Below, piece by piece: positions 1-8,832 of a stretch of DNA of 64,000 nt (positions are counted from its first letter, which is position 1; the number at the start of each line of letters is the position of its first letter). The position numbers and the translations under genes are program-made. Below the pieces are notes generated by a model. It saw only the letters and a list, made by a program, of their open reading frames with translations. It was not told the DNA's origin and did no database searches. The DNA is from Hymenobacter nitidus (GTDB lineage Bacteria; Bacteroidota; Bacteroidia; Cytophagales; Hymenobacteraceae): positions 310,001 to 374,000 of the forward strand of contig NZ_JAJADQ010000002.1 in the NCBI RefSeq assembly GCF_020447315.1, read 5' to 3'.

Positions 1-2
1 CG

Positions 3-32
3 CATTCTGGCAAGGTCTTACTCAAAGGATGA
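3..32 (+). CDS. C-terminal end of a gene entering from the left (possible zinc/quinone oxidoreductase)
   Basis: Reading from base 3 gives HSGKVLLKG and then TGA. This resembles the C-terminus of medium-chain dehydrogenase/quinone oxidoreductases (often H-x-G-K-V-V/L-L). A hairpin terminator follows at 79-136, so some plus-strand gene must end here. A competing reading from base 2 ends in LYPRLVAW at TAA 62-64 and cannot be excluded. Only nine residues are visible, so the family is a guess. Confidence 0.3.
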   Translation, partial: HSGKVLLKG

Positions 33-78
33 CGGGGCTGTACCCCAGACTCGTCGCTTGGTAAGATTTGAAGGATTA

Positions 79-136
79 GATACCCGGTTCGCCCAGCAGC
101 CTCTCTGTGAGGTTCTGCATAGGCGGACCGGGTATC
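79..136 (+). terminator. Rho-independent terminator
   Basis: Arms 79-93 and 122-136 pair over 15 bp with one G-U pair, around a 28-nt loop, followed by a run of T at 138-143. It ends the plus-strand gene entering from the left. Confidence 0.75.
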
Positions 137-216
137 GTTTTTTATATCCCTTCGTGAACAAATCAGGGCTGGTGGGCAGCCGGCCAAATACCGGCGGTTA
201 GCCGGTACGGAACTAC

Positions 217-930
217 CTACCGGCCGCCCGATGAGCCGGCGGCGGTTTTTACCTTGGTCTTCACCTTCGTAGCAGGCGCGTCAGCAGATTTGGTCGTCAC
301 CTTGGTTTTCACCGTCGACTTCTCGGCCGCCGGCTTACTTTCTTCTACGCCCAGCACCCGGCGGATACCCATGAAGCGCCGCTCGTAGTCAGTGCCTTCT
401 ACCTGGCTTACTTTCACCCCCGAAGCGCGGCGGGCCGATGACGAATGAATAAAACGCAGCGGTTCGCCCGGGTGCGAAATGATGATACCCGCGTGCCCTG
501 GCGTGGTGGAAGTAGCGGCCGTGCCGGTAAAAATGACCATGTCGCCACGGCGGGCCTCTTCCCGGGCTACCGGCCGGCCCGTATCGATGAGCAGGGCCGT
601 GGAGTGGGGTACGCTCACGCCAAAGTGCCCGTATACGTACATCAGAAAGCCCGAGCAGTCGAAGCCGCCGGTGGGCGTGGTGCCGGCGTAGGTGTAGGGC
701 GAGCCCAGCTGCCGCATGGCAAACTCAATGAGGCTGTCGGCCTGGGGCAGGGCGGTGGCCGCGGGAGCCGCTGCTAGTGCGCCCGGCGTGGTATTGGATA
801 CCGACCGGGCCGGCAAGCCGGTGACGATGGCCACCCGGTTGGGGGCGGCAGGGGCCCGGAAGCGTTGCCAGCCGAAAAAGGCCAAGATTCCTGTAACCAA
901 GAGAAGAAAGGTAAGCCAGACGTAACGCAT
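217..930 (-). CDS. NlpC/P60 family peptidoglycan endopeptidase
   Basis: The 237-residue protein starts with a single hydrophobic segment (residues 4-20), either a signal peptide or a membrane anchor. An NlpC/P60 domain fills about residues 62-195. The catalytic Cys is Cys92 in FDCSGF, the catalytic His is His146 in GHAGI, and His162 in FIHSS fits the third position. The family cleaves D-Glu-gamma-diaminopimelate bonds in stem peptides outside the inner membrane. The C-terminal 40 residues are a Lys/Thr/Ala-rich low-complexity tail (KTKVTTK, KVKTKVK), probably wall-binding or disordered. It starts with ATG at 930 and is transcribed away from the M61 gene at 1133. Confidence 0.9.
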   Translation of the reverse strand: MRYVWLTFLLLVTGILAFFGWQRFRAPAAPNRVAIVTGLPARSVSNTTPGALAAAPAATALPQADSLIEFAMRQLGSPYTYAGTTPTGGFDCSGFLMYVYGHFGVSVPHSTALLIDTGRPVAREEARRGDMVIFTGTAATSTTPGHAGIIISHPGEPLRFIHSSSARRASGVKVSQVEGTDYERRFMGIRRVLGVEESKPAAEKSTVKTKVTTKSADAPATKVKTKVKTAAGSSGGR

Positions 931-1132
931 AGTGCTTTAAACGAAACCCCGCGGAATGGGTGGGGCTCGGAGCCCTAACGGCGGAGCTTGGGCGGGGGTT
1001 CCTGCTTAATTTGGGGCCGGTGGGCGCAAAACCGCGGCGGCGCCTTGATTTCACCAGTATCTTGCAACCCCGCCTGCTTTCCCGTGTCGGGGTAAGTTCC
1101 CACCGTCTTTTTCATTTCAACCGTTCCTTTTC

Positions 1133-2932
1133 ATGTTCCAATCCTGTTTCCGCCGGCTGCTGGCCGTAGTGGCCGTGCTGCTGCTGAGTCAGTTTGCCCC
1201 GGCCCGGGCGGCGTCCACGCTGCGCTACACCTTGTCGATGCCGGCGCCCCAAACCCACTACTTTGAAGTCGAAATGGCCCTGGGGGGCTTCAGCAAGCAG
1301 TACACCGACGTAAAGATGCCGGTGTGGGCACCGGGCTCGTACCTGGTCCGGGAATTTGCCAAAAACGTGGAGGGCTTCGAGGCCAAAGCCGGCAACGAAG
1401 CGCTGCGGACCGAGAAAATTACCAAGAATACCTGGCGCGTGTACCACCCCCGGGCCAAGGATTTCACGGTGCGCTACCGCGTGTATGCCTTCGAGCTGAG
1501 CGTGCGCACCAGCTTTATCGACGCGGCCCACGGCTACCTGAACGGCACCAGCGTGTTTATGTACCCGGCCGAAGGCCAGCAGCTGCCCAGCACCCTGACG
1601 GTGCAGCCCGCTCCGGGCTGGACACAGGTAACCACCAGCCTGAAGCCCGCCGGTGGCACGTTCACCTACCGCTCGGCCAACTACGATGAGCTGGCCGACT
1701 CACCCATCGAAATCGGCACCCACAAGGTGCTGAGCTTCGATGTGAACGGCACGCCTCACACCATTGCCATGTTTGGCAACCCGCAATACGATGAGGCCCG
1801 GCTGCTCTCGGATATGAAGCGCACCTGCGAGGAAGCGCACCGTGTGGTGGGCCAGAACCCGTTGGACCGCTACGTCTTCATCATTCACAACATCGACCGG
1901 GGCACCGGCGGCCTGGAGCACCTGTTCTCCACCACGCTGTCGGTTTCGCGCAATGCCTACAGCTCGGAGGCGGGCTGGAAAGGGTTTCTGGGCCTGGTGG
2001 CCCACGAGTATTTCCACCTCTGGAACGTGAAGCGCATCCGGCCCGTGGCCCTGGGGCCGTTTAACTACGACGCGGAAAATTACACGCGCATGCTGTGGGT
2101 GAGCGAAGGCGGCACCGAGTACTTCAGCAACCTGATTGTGCAGCGGGCCGGCTTCGTGACGCCCGAGGGCTATTTAGCCGACCTGAGCAACGGCATTGGC
2201 CGCGTCGAGAATACGCCCGGCAACAAGCAGCAGGCCGCTGCCGAGTCGAGCTTTGATGCCTGGATCAAGTACTACCGGCCCAACGAAAACTCGCAGAACA
2301 CGGGCATCAGCTACTATGACAAAGGCGAGGTAATCGGGGCAGTGCTGGATCTGATGATCATCAACGAAACCAAGGGCCAGAAAAGCCTCGACGACGTGAT
2401 GCGCTACCTCTATGACCAGTACTACAAGAAACTGGGCCGCGGCTTCACCGACGATGAGTACCAGGATGCCGTAGCCAAAGTAGCCGGCCGCCGCTTCGAC
2501 GACTTCTTCCGCAAGAACGTGTACGGCACCGAAACCCTGCCCTACAGCACGGCCCTGGGCTACGCCGGCCTCACGCTCACGACCACACCCGTTACCACCG
2601 ATGCTACGCTGGGCGCTAACGTCAGCACGGCGGGCGGCAAGTTCACGGTGACCAGCGTGGTACGCAACGGCAGTGCCTGGCAGGGCGGCCTGAGCGTAGC
2701 CGATGAAATCCTGGCCATCAACGGCGCCCGCCTCACCGACGACCCCAACAAGCTGCTGGTGGGCGTGCCGGCCGGAACGCCGGTTTCCATGATTGTGTCG
2801 CGCGACGGACAGCTCAAGGAAGTGACCCTGCCGCTGCTGGCGGGCAGCAACCAGCGCTACCGCATCGAGAAGCTGCCGAACCCCTCGGCGCAGCAGCAAA
2901 CGGTGTACAGCAAGTGGCTCCGCACGAAATAA
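1133..2932 (+). CDS. M61 family metallopeptidase with PDZ domain
   Basis: The 599-residue protein has a signal peptide (residues 1-26, ending ARA). An N-terminal beta domain is followed by the gluzincin catalytic domain: zinc motif HEYFH at 291-295, the Glu ligand in EGGTEYF near 325, and the family motif NVKRIRP just after HEYFH. A PDZ domain occupies about residues 495-570. This is the architecture of glycyl aminopeptidase-type M61 enzymes, which act in the periplasm on N-terminal Gly/Ala peptides. Length is typical. It is a single-gene unit closed by the bidirectional terminator at 2993-3031. Confidence 0.92.
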   Translation: MFQSCFRRLLAVVAVLLLSQFAPARAASTLRYTLSMPAPQTHYFEVEMALGGFSKQYTDVKMPVWAPGSYLVREFAKNVEGFEAKAGNEALRTEKITKNTWRVYHPRAKDFTVRYRVYAFELSVRTSFIDAAHGYLNGTSVFMYPAEGQQLPSTLTVQPAPGWTQVTTSLKPAGGTFTYRSANYDELADSPIEIGTHKVLSFDVNGTPHTIAMFGNPQYDEARLLSDMKRTCEEAHRVVGQNPLDRYVFIIHNIDRGTGGLEHLFSTTLSVSRNAYSSEAGWKGFLGLVAHEYFHLWNVKRIRPVALGPFNYDAENYTRMLWVSEGGTEYFSNLIVQRAGFVTPEGYLADLSNGIGRVENTPGNKQQAAAESSFDAWIKYYRPNENSQNTGISYYDKGEVIGAVLDLMIINETKGQKSLDDVMRYLYDQYYKKLGRGFTDDEYQDAVAKVAGRRFDDFFRKNVYGTETLPYSTALGYAGLTLTTTPVTTDATLGANVSTAGGKFTVTSVVRNGSAWQGGLSVADEILAINGARLTDDPNKLLVGVPAGTPVSMIVSRDGQLKEVTLPLLAGSNQRYRIEKLPNPSAQQQTVYSKWLRTK

Positions 2933-2992
2933 GAGAATTGTAAGGCTAGACCTCAAAAAGTATGTTCTGCTGAGTTAAGGCAAGGCAGGAAA

Positions 2993-3031
2993 ACAACAAG
3001 GCCGCGGAGAAACTCTCCGCGGCCTTGTTGT
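2993..3031. terminator. Bidirectional terminator, 18-bp stem
   Basis: Arms 2993-3010 and 3014-3031 are perfect reverse complements with a 3-nt apparent loop. A-rich and T-rich ends let it work on both strands, for the convergent M61 and S8 peptidase genes. Confidence 0.9.
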
Positions 3032-3046
3032 TTCAGCTCAGCCCGT

Positions 3047-4618
3047 TTACAGGGGCAGCGCGCCTACGGCGGCCGCCACGTTCACCCGGCCCCAGCCAAA
3101 GCTGCTGCTGCGGGCGTTGCGGTTGCTGCTGCTGGCTACCAGGCGGCTCATAATTTGGGTGCGGCTTTCGTTGGGGTAGCGCGCCCAAACCACGGCGGCC
3201 ATGCCGGCCATGCTGGCCGTGGCTACCGAGGAGCCGCCCACGGTGCTGGGCGCGTCGCCGCTCATGGCCAGCGACAGGGGGCGCCGGTCGTTACTGGTGC
3301 GCTGCATCACGACGGTAAACTCCACATCGGCGCCGGTGTGGCACTCGTCGCAGCGGGTGGTCAGGTTGTCTTTCACGCCTGTTACGGCCACGGCCTCAGC
3401 CAGGGAAGCGGGGTAGATAACGCCCACGATGCCGGCCGTCCAGTCGAACGAGGTGCCGGCGGCGCAGAAGATGAGCTTGCCTTTGCCGTAGGCGTAGCGG
3501 ATGGCGTCGGCCATTTGCGAGGAGCTGGTTAGGCGGCCCATGCTCATGGAGATGATGCGCACATCGGCCCGGTTGCCGGCCAGAATGTAGGCATCGGACA
3601 CTCCTTTGACTTCCCGGCTGCCGTCAATAAACACGTCTTCCGAGGCCCGCACGGTTATCAGACTGGCGTTGTAGGCCACGCCCACGGAGGCGCCATCGGT
3701 GCCGCGGGGTGCGGCAGCGGCGCCGGCCATGCTGGTGCCGTGGCCGCAGCCATCATTCGGGGTTTCGGCGTCGCCATAAGGAATGCCGAAGATGGAGTTG
3801 CGGGGCAGCGTCACGAGGCGCTCTACGGTGCGGCCGCTGCTCAGACCCTGGTTGAAGGCGGCCCCCAGGTTTTCCTGGGCATCGGAAGAGCCCGAGTCAA
3901 TAATGACAATCTTGGTGCCCTGCCCCGTACTCTGGCTCCAGCTGGCCCGGATGCCGTGGTACTGGTCGGCCTGGTTCCAGCTGGACTTGCTGCCATTGCT
4001 GAGTACGGTGTAGTCGGAGCCGGCTACCAGGCCGGCGGTGGCTGTGTTGCTGCCGCAGCCGCTGCTGCTCAGCACCGCGGCGCCTTTGTTGGCAGTAGGA
4101 GCGGCGGGCCGGTTGGGCTCGTAGCCCATGGGCTCGGCGTAGCGCACTAGCTTGGAGGCGCGCAGCAGCTGAATCGTGCTCAGTTCCCGCACCGTCACGT
4201 CGAGTACGGGCAGCACGTTTTCCTGGTAGGCAATCAGGTCCGTCAGGGTCAGATCGGGGCGGGTTTTGCGCTCCTCGGCCAGAATCAGCTCCAGCACCTG
4301 CTGGCGGGCCGCCTGCCAGGCCGGGTCAGCGGCCGCATTATCGGGCAGGGCCGCGCGGTAGTCCGCGGGCTGGTAGCCCACCGACAGCACGAAGTCGGAC
4401 CGGGTCAGGGCGCTCCACACGAAGTGCGGGGTAGCCTTGTTCCAGTCGAATACGCCCGTTTTGTTGAGCGTGCTGATGATCTGCTCATCGAGTTGCTGGG
4501 GGCTGAGGGCCTCCTTGGGGTCGGCGGTGGGCTGGGGCAGCTGCCGCTCCTCAGCTTCCTGCTGACAGCCGGCCAGCAGCACCGCGCAGAGCGCGGCGGA
4601 AAGGGTAGGAATACGCAT
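3047..4618 (-). CDS. Subtilisin-like S8 serine peptidase, lipoprotein
   Basis: The 523-residue protein begins with a lipoprotein signal (AVLLAGC, Cys18). A long N-terminal region (about 20-230) is probably a pro-domain. The S8 fold follows, with Asp241 (VIIDSGS), His293 (CGHGTSMAG) and Ser464 (GGSSVATASMAG). The usual oxyanion-hole motif AAGN reads AAGTS (386-390), so the conserved Asn is replaced by Thr389. Four extra cysteines (188, 291, 423, 426) may form disulfides. It starts at ATG 4618; no clear -7 element was seen upstream. Activity may be altered by the missing Asn, although the triad is intact. Confidence 0.9.
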   Translation of the reverse strand: MRIPTLSAALCAVLLAGCQQEAEERQLPQPTADPKEALSPQQLDEQIISTLNKTGVFDWNKATPHFVWSALTRSDFVLSVGYQPADYRAALPDNAAADPAWQAARQQVLELILAEERKTRPDLTLTDLIAYQENVLPVLDVTVRELSTIQLLRASKLVRYAEPMGYEPNRPAAPTANKGAAVLSSSGCGSNTATAGLVAGSDYTVLSNGSKSSWNQADQYHGIRASWSQSTGQGTKIVIIDSGSSDAQENLGAAFNQGLSSGRTVERLVTLPRNSIFGIPYGDAETPNDGCGHGTSMAGAAAAPRGTDGASVGVAYNASLITVRASEDVFIDGSREVKGVSDAYILAGNRADVRIISMSMGRLTSSSQMADAIRYAYGKGKLIFCAAGTSFDWTAGIVGVIYPASLAEAVAVTGVKDNLTTRCDECHTGADVEFTVVMQRTSNDRRPLSLAMSGDAPSTVGGSSVATASMAGMAAVVWARYPNESRTQIMSRLVASSSNRNARSSSFGWGRVNVAAAVGALPL

Positions 4619-4751
4619 AGTGTTGTGGGTGTTTGGGGTAGAAAAGAACTGAGCAATAGGCTAATGGAAGAAAAACATATCGGAAAACCAATACGCTGCA
4701 AGCATAACTTTTATGGCTTCCCACTCGTAGCCTCGGTCCCTGGAAAATGCA

Positions 4752-4782
4752 AAAAGCCCCGCTAGCTACCAGCGGGGCTTTT
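4752..4782 (-). terminator. Terminator of kup
   Basis: Arms 4752-4763 and 4771-4782 are perfect 12-bp complements with a 7-nt loop; on the minus strand the stem ends in TTTT. It lies just downstream of the potassium transporter gene. Confidence 0.85.
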
Positions 4783-4822
4783 CCAGGAACAAGCCGGGCA
4801 GTTTGGCCCGGTAAGCAAAAGG

Positions 4823-6766
4823 CTACATTACCCGTTTCAGGGCCACGTCGCGCACGGGGGTGATGACCAGCGGCACCTTTTCCACCTTCACCGAAGACGT
4901 ATCCAGGCCGAAGTACTTGTCTTCCGACGCAATGAACTGCTTGATGTAGAAGTAAGCCTGCATCACCAGCTTTTCCACCAGCGGGAAGTCGTTTTCCACC
5001 GACAGGAATTTCTCCAGCACCACGAAGCGGAAGTCGCCGGTAACGTGCTGCTTGCTCAAGGACTCGTAGCGGGAGGTGATATCCACTTCGCGGTTGCGCA
5101 CCAGGTCTTCCACCACTTTGCGGAAGTACAGGTTGATGCGCTGCTCCACGCGGAAGCCCAGGCGGAAGGTGATGCGGAAGGCATCGTCGGGGGCCAGCTC
5201 CACCACTTTGTACTCCATGGTATACGGCTCGTCGGTGGTATCCACGTGCACAAACCAGTAGATATCGGCCCGCTTGGGGCGCTTCTGAAAGATGGAGTAG
5301 ATGATCTTGCTTTCGATTTCCGAAGCCCGCTCAGCCGAGGTCATAAACACGAGGTGCGTAGCGTACTTGGGCACCGATTCGTCGTTGCTGAGCTCCTTCA
5401 GCGCATCCATGTAGGGGTCAATCTTGACGAACTCCGTCAGGCGGCGCTTGATGTAGTAAGCCCGCAGCCACACGTACATCACTCCAATCAGGGTAGCGCC
5501 AATGGCCAGGGAAACCCAGCCGCCGTGGGGAAACTTAATCAGGTTGGCCACCAGAAAGGAGCCTTCAATCAGCCCGTAGACGGCCGCAAACAGAATAACC
5601 ACTACCAGCGGCACGCGCTTGGTGCGCAGCCACACGGTGAGCAGCAGCGTGGTCATGAGCATGGTCAGGGTAATGGCCAGCCCGTAGGCTGCTTCCATGT
5701 TGCTCGACTCGCGGAAGTACAAGACTACCCCGATGCAGCCCAGCAGCAGCAGGCGGTTCATGCTGGGCACGTAGAGCTGGCCCTTCACGTCGGTGGGGTA
5801 GTTGAGCTTCACTTTGGGCCACATATTGAGGCGAATGGCTTCGGCTACCAGCGTAAACGAGCCCGTAATCAGGGCCTGGGAGGCAATGATGGCGGCAATG
5901 GTGGCAATGCCAATGCCGATGAGCAGAAACCAGTCGGGCATCAGCTCATAGAACGGGTTGCGGCCTGCCAGCTGCTGGCCCTGGTTAGCCAACAGCCAGG
6001 CGCCCTGCCCGAAGTAGTTGAGCACCAGGCAGGATTTGACGAACACCCAGCTGATGCGGATGTTGCCTTTGCCGCAGTGGCCCAGATCGGAGTACAGTGC
6101 TTCGGCGCCGGTAGTGCACAGGAACACGGCGCCCAGCAGCCAGAATCCGCCGGGGTAGTGCACCAGCAGCTCGTAGGCGTAGTAGGGGTTCACGGCCTTC
6201 AGGATTTCCGGGTTCTGCACAATCCAGCTCACGCCCAGCACGCCCAGCATGGCAAACCACAGAAACATAATCGGCCCGAATGCCTTGCCCACTATCTGAG
6301 TACCAAAGCTTTGCAGGAAAAACATGCCCGCAATGATGGCAATGACGATGTAGACGATTATGTCCTGGCTCAGGTGCGGATACACCTGCTTGAGGCCCTC
6401 AATAGCGGAGGAAACGGAAATGGGGGGGGTAATAACTCCGTCGGCCAGCAGGGCAGCCCCGCCGATAATGGCCGGCACCGTGAGCCAGGCGGCCCGGCGG
6501 CGCACCAGGGCGTAGAGGGAGAAAATGCCGCCTTCCCCGTTGTTATCCGCGTTCAGGGTCAGGATTACGTACTTCACGGTGGTTTGCAGCGTGAGCGTCC
6601 AGAGGACGCAGGAAATGCCACCCAGCACCAGCCGCGGGTCGATAAGCTCGGGCACAATGGCCTTCATTACATAGAGCGGTGAGGTTCCAATATCACCGTA
6701 GATAATACCGAGGGCAATCAGTAAGCCCGCCGTAGAAATGGCGGTGTGCCGATGTTTGGCGTCCAT
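4823..6766 (-). CDS. kup: Kup/HAK/KT potassium transporter
   Basis: The 647-residue protein is an inner-membrane K+ uptake (K+/H+ symport) permease. The Kup signature GIIYGDIGTSPLYV lies near residue 25 of the chosen start, followed by about twelve membrane segments and a soluble C-terminal domain of about 190 residues. The ATG at 6766 (MDAKHRHT) is chosen because it matches the family N-terminus. A -33/-7 promoter at 6810-6837 also lies inside the longer open frame that reaches 6859. It is the last gene on this strand and has its own terminator. Confidence 0.93.
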   Translation of the reverse strand: MDAKHRHTAISTAGLLIALGIIYGDIGTSPLYVMKAIVPELIDPRLVLGGISCVLWTLTLQTTVKYVILTLNADNNGEGGIFSLYALVRRRAAWLTVPAIIGGAALLADGVITPPISVSSAIEGLKQVYPHLSQDIIVYIVIAIIAGMFFLQSFGTQIVGKAFGPIMFLWFAMLGVLGVSWIVQNPEILKAVNPYYAYELLVHYPGGFWLLGAVFLCTTGAEALYSDLGHCGKGNIRISWVFVKSCLVLNYFGQGAWLLANQGQQLAGRNPFYELMPDWFLLIGIGIATIAAIIASQALITGSFTLVAEAIRLNMWPKVKLNYPTDVKGQLYVPSMNRLLLLGCIGVVLYFRESSNMEAAYGLAITLTMLMTTLLLTVWLRTKRVPLVVVILFAAVYGLIEGSFLVANLIKFPHGGWVSLAIGATLIGVMYVWLRAYYIKRRLTEFVKIDPYMDALKELSNDESVPKYATHLVFMTSAERASEIESKIIYSIFQKRPKRADIYWFVHVDTTDEPYTMEYKVVELAPDDAFRITFRLGFRVEQRINLYFRKVVEDLVRNREVDITSRYESLSKQHVTGDFRFVVLEKFLSVENDFPLVEKLVMQAYFYIKQFIASEDKYFGLDTSSVKVEKVPLVITPVRDVALKRVM

Positions 6767-6809
6767 GAGAAGGGGGAAAGGAGAAGCTTGCCGCAAAAAT
6801 AAAAGCGGG

Positions 6810-6837
6810 CAAAGGTAGGGCAAACCGGCTAAACCAA
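6810..6837 (-). promoter_or_regulatory. Bacteroidetes-type promoter of kup
   Basis: On the minus strand TACCTTTG (6817-6810) matches the -7 consensus TAnnTTTG. A TTG at 6837-6835 lies 17 bp upstream as the -33 element. It fixes the kup start downstream at 6766. Confidence 0.7.
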
Positions 6838-6880
6838 GCAGTGAAGCCGGCACCGGCATTATTGCCCCGAAATCAACTAC

Positions 6881-7489
6881 TTAAGATGGGGTAGAAAGCT
6901 CATCCGAATCTGCGGCTTGGTCGGCTTCGGCCTGGGCAGCCTCAATTTCGGCCTGCAGAATAGCGGCGGCGGCCTGCGCCGCCTCATCGTGGCGCTGGCG
7001 GATGCGCCGATTGGTTTCAGCGGCCAGCTTCAGCCACTGCTCCGACGCCCCAGGAAAGGAGTAATACACGGCCTCGCGGCCCAGCCGGTGCAGGCGCAGT
7101 CGGTTAGAGCCCCGGTTGCCGTAAGCCAGCAGCAGGGCACCCGTGGCCATGCCGAACATGGCGGGCATGGTGCGCACCCAGTTTTGCAGAAAGGCCAGCG
7201 TGAAACCGGCCAGCACCAGGCCGCCCAGCATAAACCAGAGCAGCCAGCGCACCGGCTGCACGTCGACACCCTCCAGCTCCAGCAGGCCGTAGCGCTGCCC
7301 GTTTACTGTGAGGCTGTCGGCTGTCAGCTCCAGGCGGCCATTCTCGCTGCGCAACGTGGGCGGCGGTGGGGGCAAGGAAACCGGGGCCGGCTCAGGCGGC
7401 AGGGGTAGAGGTTCAGCCGGGAGTTGTTCGTTGCTGGGCATAGGAGCCAGTGGGGAAGCACTCCGGGGTCCGGCCGTGCTGGTGCTCAC
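6881..7489 (-). CDS. Hypothetical protein, proline-rich N-terminus and two membrane segments
   Basis: The open frame gives 202 residues from a GTG at 7489; an ATG at 7441 (MPSNEQLP) is an equally plausible start. After a Pro-rich stretch (PPPPPT) comes a small beta-rich segment, then two hydrophobic helices (about residues 82-101 and 108-123). A basic stretch follows, then a long Ala/Glu/Gln-rich helix, probably coiled coil, at the C-terminus. The order beta segment, two helices, cytoplasmic tail is seen in small membrane proteins of unknown function. It lies 48 bp downstream of the FKBP gene and is probably cotranscribed with it. Confidence 0.7.
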   Translation of the reverse strand: MSTSTAGPRSASPLAPMPSNEQLPAEPLPLPPEPAPVSLPPPPPTLRSENGRLELTADSLTVNGQRYGLLELEGVDVQPVRWLLWFMLGGLVLAGFTLAFLQNWVRTMPAMFGMATGALLLAYGNRGSNRLRLHRLGREAVYYSFPGASEQWLKLAAETNRRIRQRHDEAAQAAAAILQAEIEAAQAEADQAADSDELSTPS

Positions 7490-7537
7490 CCAGCGGGGCT
7501 GGGTGGCACGAGCAGGACCAGACGCCGAGGGCGCGCT

Positions 7538-8167
7538 TCAGTTGTTTACCTTGAGCAGCTCCACGTCGAAAATCAGGGCCGAGTCGGGGCCGATGTCGCG
7601 GCCGGCACCGCGCTTGCCGTAGGCCATATCGGAGGGAATATAGAGGCGCCACTTCGAGCCTTCGGGCATCAGCTGCAGAGCTTCTGTCCAGCCGGCAATA
7701 ACCTGGTTGACGCCAAACGTGGCGGGCTGGCCGCGCTGGTAGCTGCTGTCGAATACGGTACCGTTGAGCAGTGTGCCGTGGTAGTGGGTGGTGACGGAGC
7801 TGCTGGGGCCGGGCTTCTTGCCGCTGCCTTCGGTCAGGACTTCGTACTGCAGGCCGCTGGGCAGGGTCACGATGCCGGGCTTATTCTTGTTTTCGGCTAG
7901 GAAGTCTTCGCCGGCTTGCTTGTTGTTGCTCATATCAGATGAATCTTGGTGGTCTTCTTCTTCGGGGCCGCCCATCTGGGCCTGCAGCTGCTCCATGGCA
8001 CTGCGCATCTGTTCCTGCGAAAGGCGGCTGGGTTCTCCGGCCAGGCCTTCCTTAAGGCTGGCGGCCAGCACGTCGATGTCGAGCTGCAGGCCCTGCTGGG
8101 CGAAGTTGCGGGCCAAATCGCGCCCGATGATGTAGCTGATTTGCTCCTGGAGGCTGTTAAGGTTCAT
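7538..8167 (-). CDS. FKBP-type peptidyl-prolyl cis-trans isomerase (FklB/Mip-like)
   Basis: The 209-residue protein starts at ATG 8167 (MNLNSLQEQ), which removes a 30-residue non-conserved extension of the open frame. A helical N-terminal domain (1-75, usually the dimerisation region in Mip/FklB proteins) and an acidic linker precede the FKBP domain (about 105-209). Conserved FKBP features are VTTHYHGTLLNGTVFDSS, VIAGWTEAL and the terminal IFDVELLKV. There is no signal peptide, so a cytoplasmic folding role like E. coli FklB is likely. It is the first gene of a probable pair with the downstream membrane protein. Confidence 0.9.
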   Translation of the reverse strand: MNLNSLQEQISYIIGRDLARNFAQQGLQLDIDVLAASLKEGLAGEPSRLSQEQMRSAMEQLQAQMGGPEEEDHQDSSDMSNNKQAGEDFLAENKNKPGIVTLPSGLQYEVLTEGSGKKPGPSSSVTTHYHGTLLNGTVFDSSYQRGQPATFGVNQVIAGWTEALQLMPEGSKWRLYIPSDMAYGKRGAGRDIGPDSALIFDVELLKVNN

Positions 8168-8366
8168 AAACCAGTGCGTGTTACAGGTTCCCGGGGAGCC
8201 GTGCGCAACGCCGGCCCCGCAGGGAGGAGGGTGGAAAGGATACCGGCCGCCCCGCACGGGCCGCCGAACTGTGAAGTACCGAAAACCGGCCCGAATGGAT
8301 GTGGTTTTTTTATTTCTTTCCCGATAACCCCCTGATTCTGACGGTGGGATTCTTTGAGGCTCTAAA

Positions 8367-8400
8367 ACAACAAAGCCCCGCCGGGGCGGAGCTTCGTCGT
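8367..8400 (-). terminator. Terminator of the CYYC peptide gene
   Basis: Arms 8367-8382 and 8385-8400 pair over 16 bp. Three positions pair only as G-U on the minus strand, which indicates that the minus-strand RNA is the functional one. It begins 23 bp past the small gene at 8423. Confidence 0.75.
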
Positions 8401-8422
8401 AAAATTAGGCCAAGCGGCAGGC

Positions 8423-8557
8423 TTAGCAGTAGTAGCACTGGTCTTCGCCCCGCAGGTCAAAATGCAGGTTGAGGTTTTTCAGTTGAGCAGTCAGGTAGCC
8501 CAGGGACCCGAGGCCACTGAGCAACAGCAGGGACGAAAGGGCGGTGGTCTTTTTCAT
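8423..8557 (-). CDS. Small secreted or membrane peptide ending in CYYC
   Basis: This 44-residue peptide starts at ATG 8557 (MKKTTALSS). A hydrophobic segment (residues 6-22) is followed by a short polar tail ending EDQCYYC at the very C-terminus. The open frame extends to 8635, but a good -7 element (8598-8605) lies inside that extension, so the shorter start is right. The gene has its own promoter and terminator, which argues that it is real. No family is recognised. The terminal CxxC could bind metal, form a disulfide or be modified. Confidence 0.6.
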   Translation of the reverse strand: MKKTTALSSLLLLSGLGSLGYLTAQLKNLNLHFDLRGEDQCYYC

Positions 8558-8597
8558 GGCAAAAAATGTATGTAGAAGCAATTCAGCTTGTTGGATG

Positions 8598-8605
8598 CAA
8601 AGATA
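8598..8605 (-). promoter_or_regulatory. -7 promoter element of the CYYC peptide gene
   Basis: The minus strand reads TATCTTTG, an exact match to TAnnTTTG, 41 bp upstream of the ATG at 8557. No clear -33 TTG was found. Confidence 0.55.
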
Positions 8606-8832
8606 ATACGTGTCGGTTAAAGAATTGTTATGCAAGCATAACTAATTTGTTGCCTCATCAGCTTCACCTTCCCTAGTGCCAGTGGCCGGGGCCATGTGCC
8701 GGCAGCGCGGCCAAAAGCCGGCGGCGTAAAGCCAAGGCGGAAAGGCGACGCTGCTTTCGGGGCCGGGCCTGCCGGTTTATTCCGTAGCTAGCGCCGTTCT
8801 TATCCGTTCATTTTTGCCCACCTAGCTGCTGC

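Noticed and set aside
73-85. GGATTAGATACCC matches a universal 16S rRNA segment
   Set aside because: The following bases diverge at once (GGTTCGCC instead of the rRNA continuation), and the segment forms one arm of a terminator. Chance match.
5045-6682. 545-codon open frame opposite kup
   Set aside because: Antisense shadow of a GC-rich gene; composition is His/Gly/Val-rich with no motif, while kup on the other strand is unambiguous.
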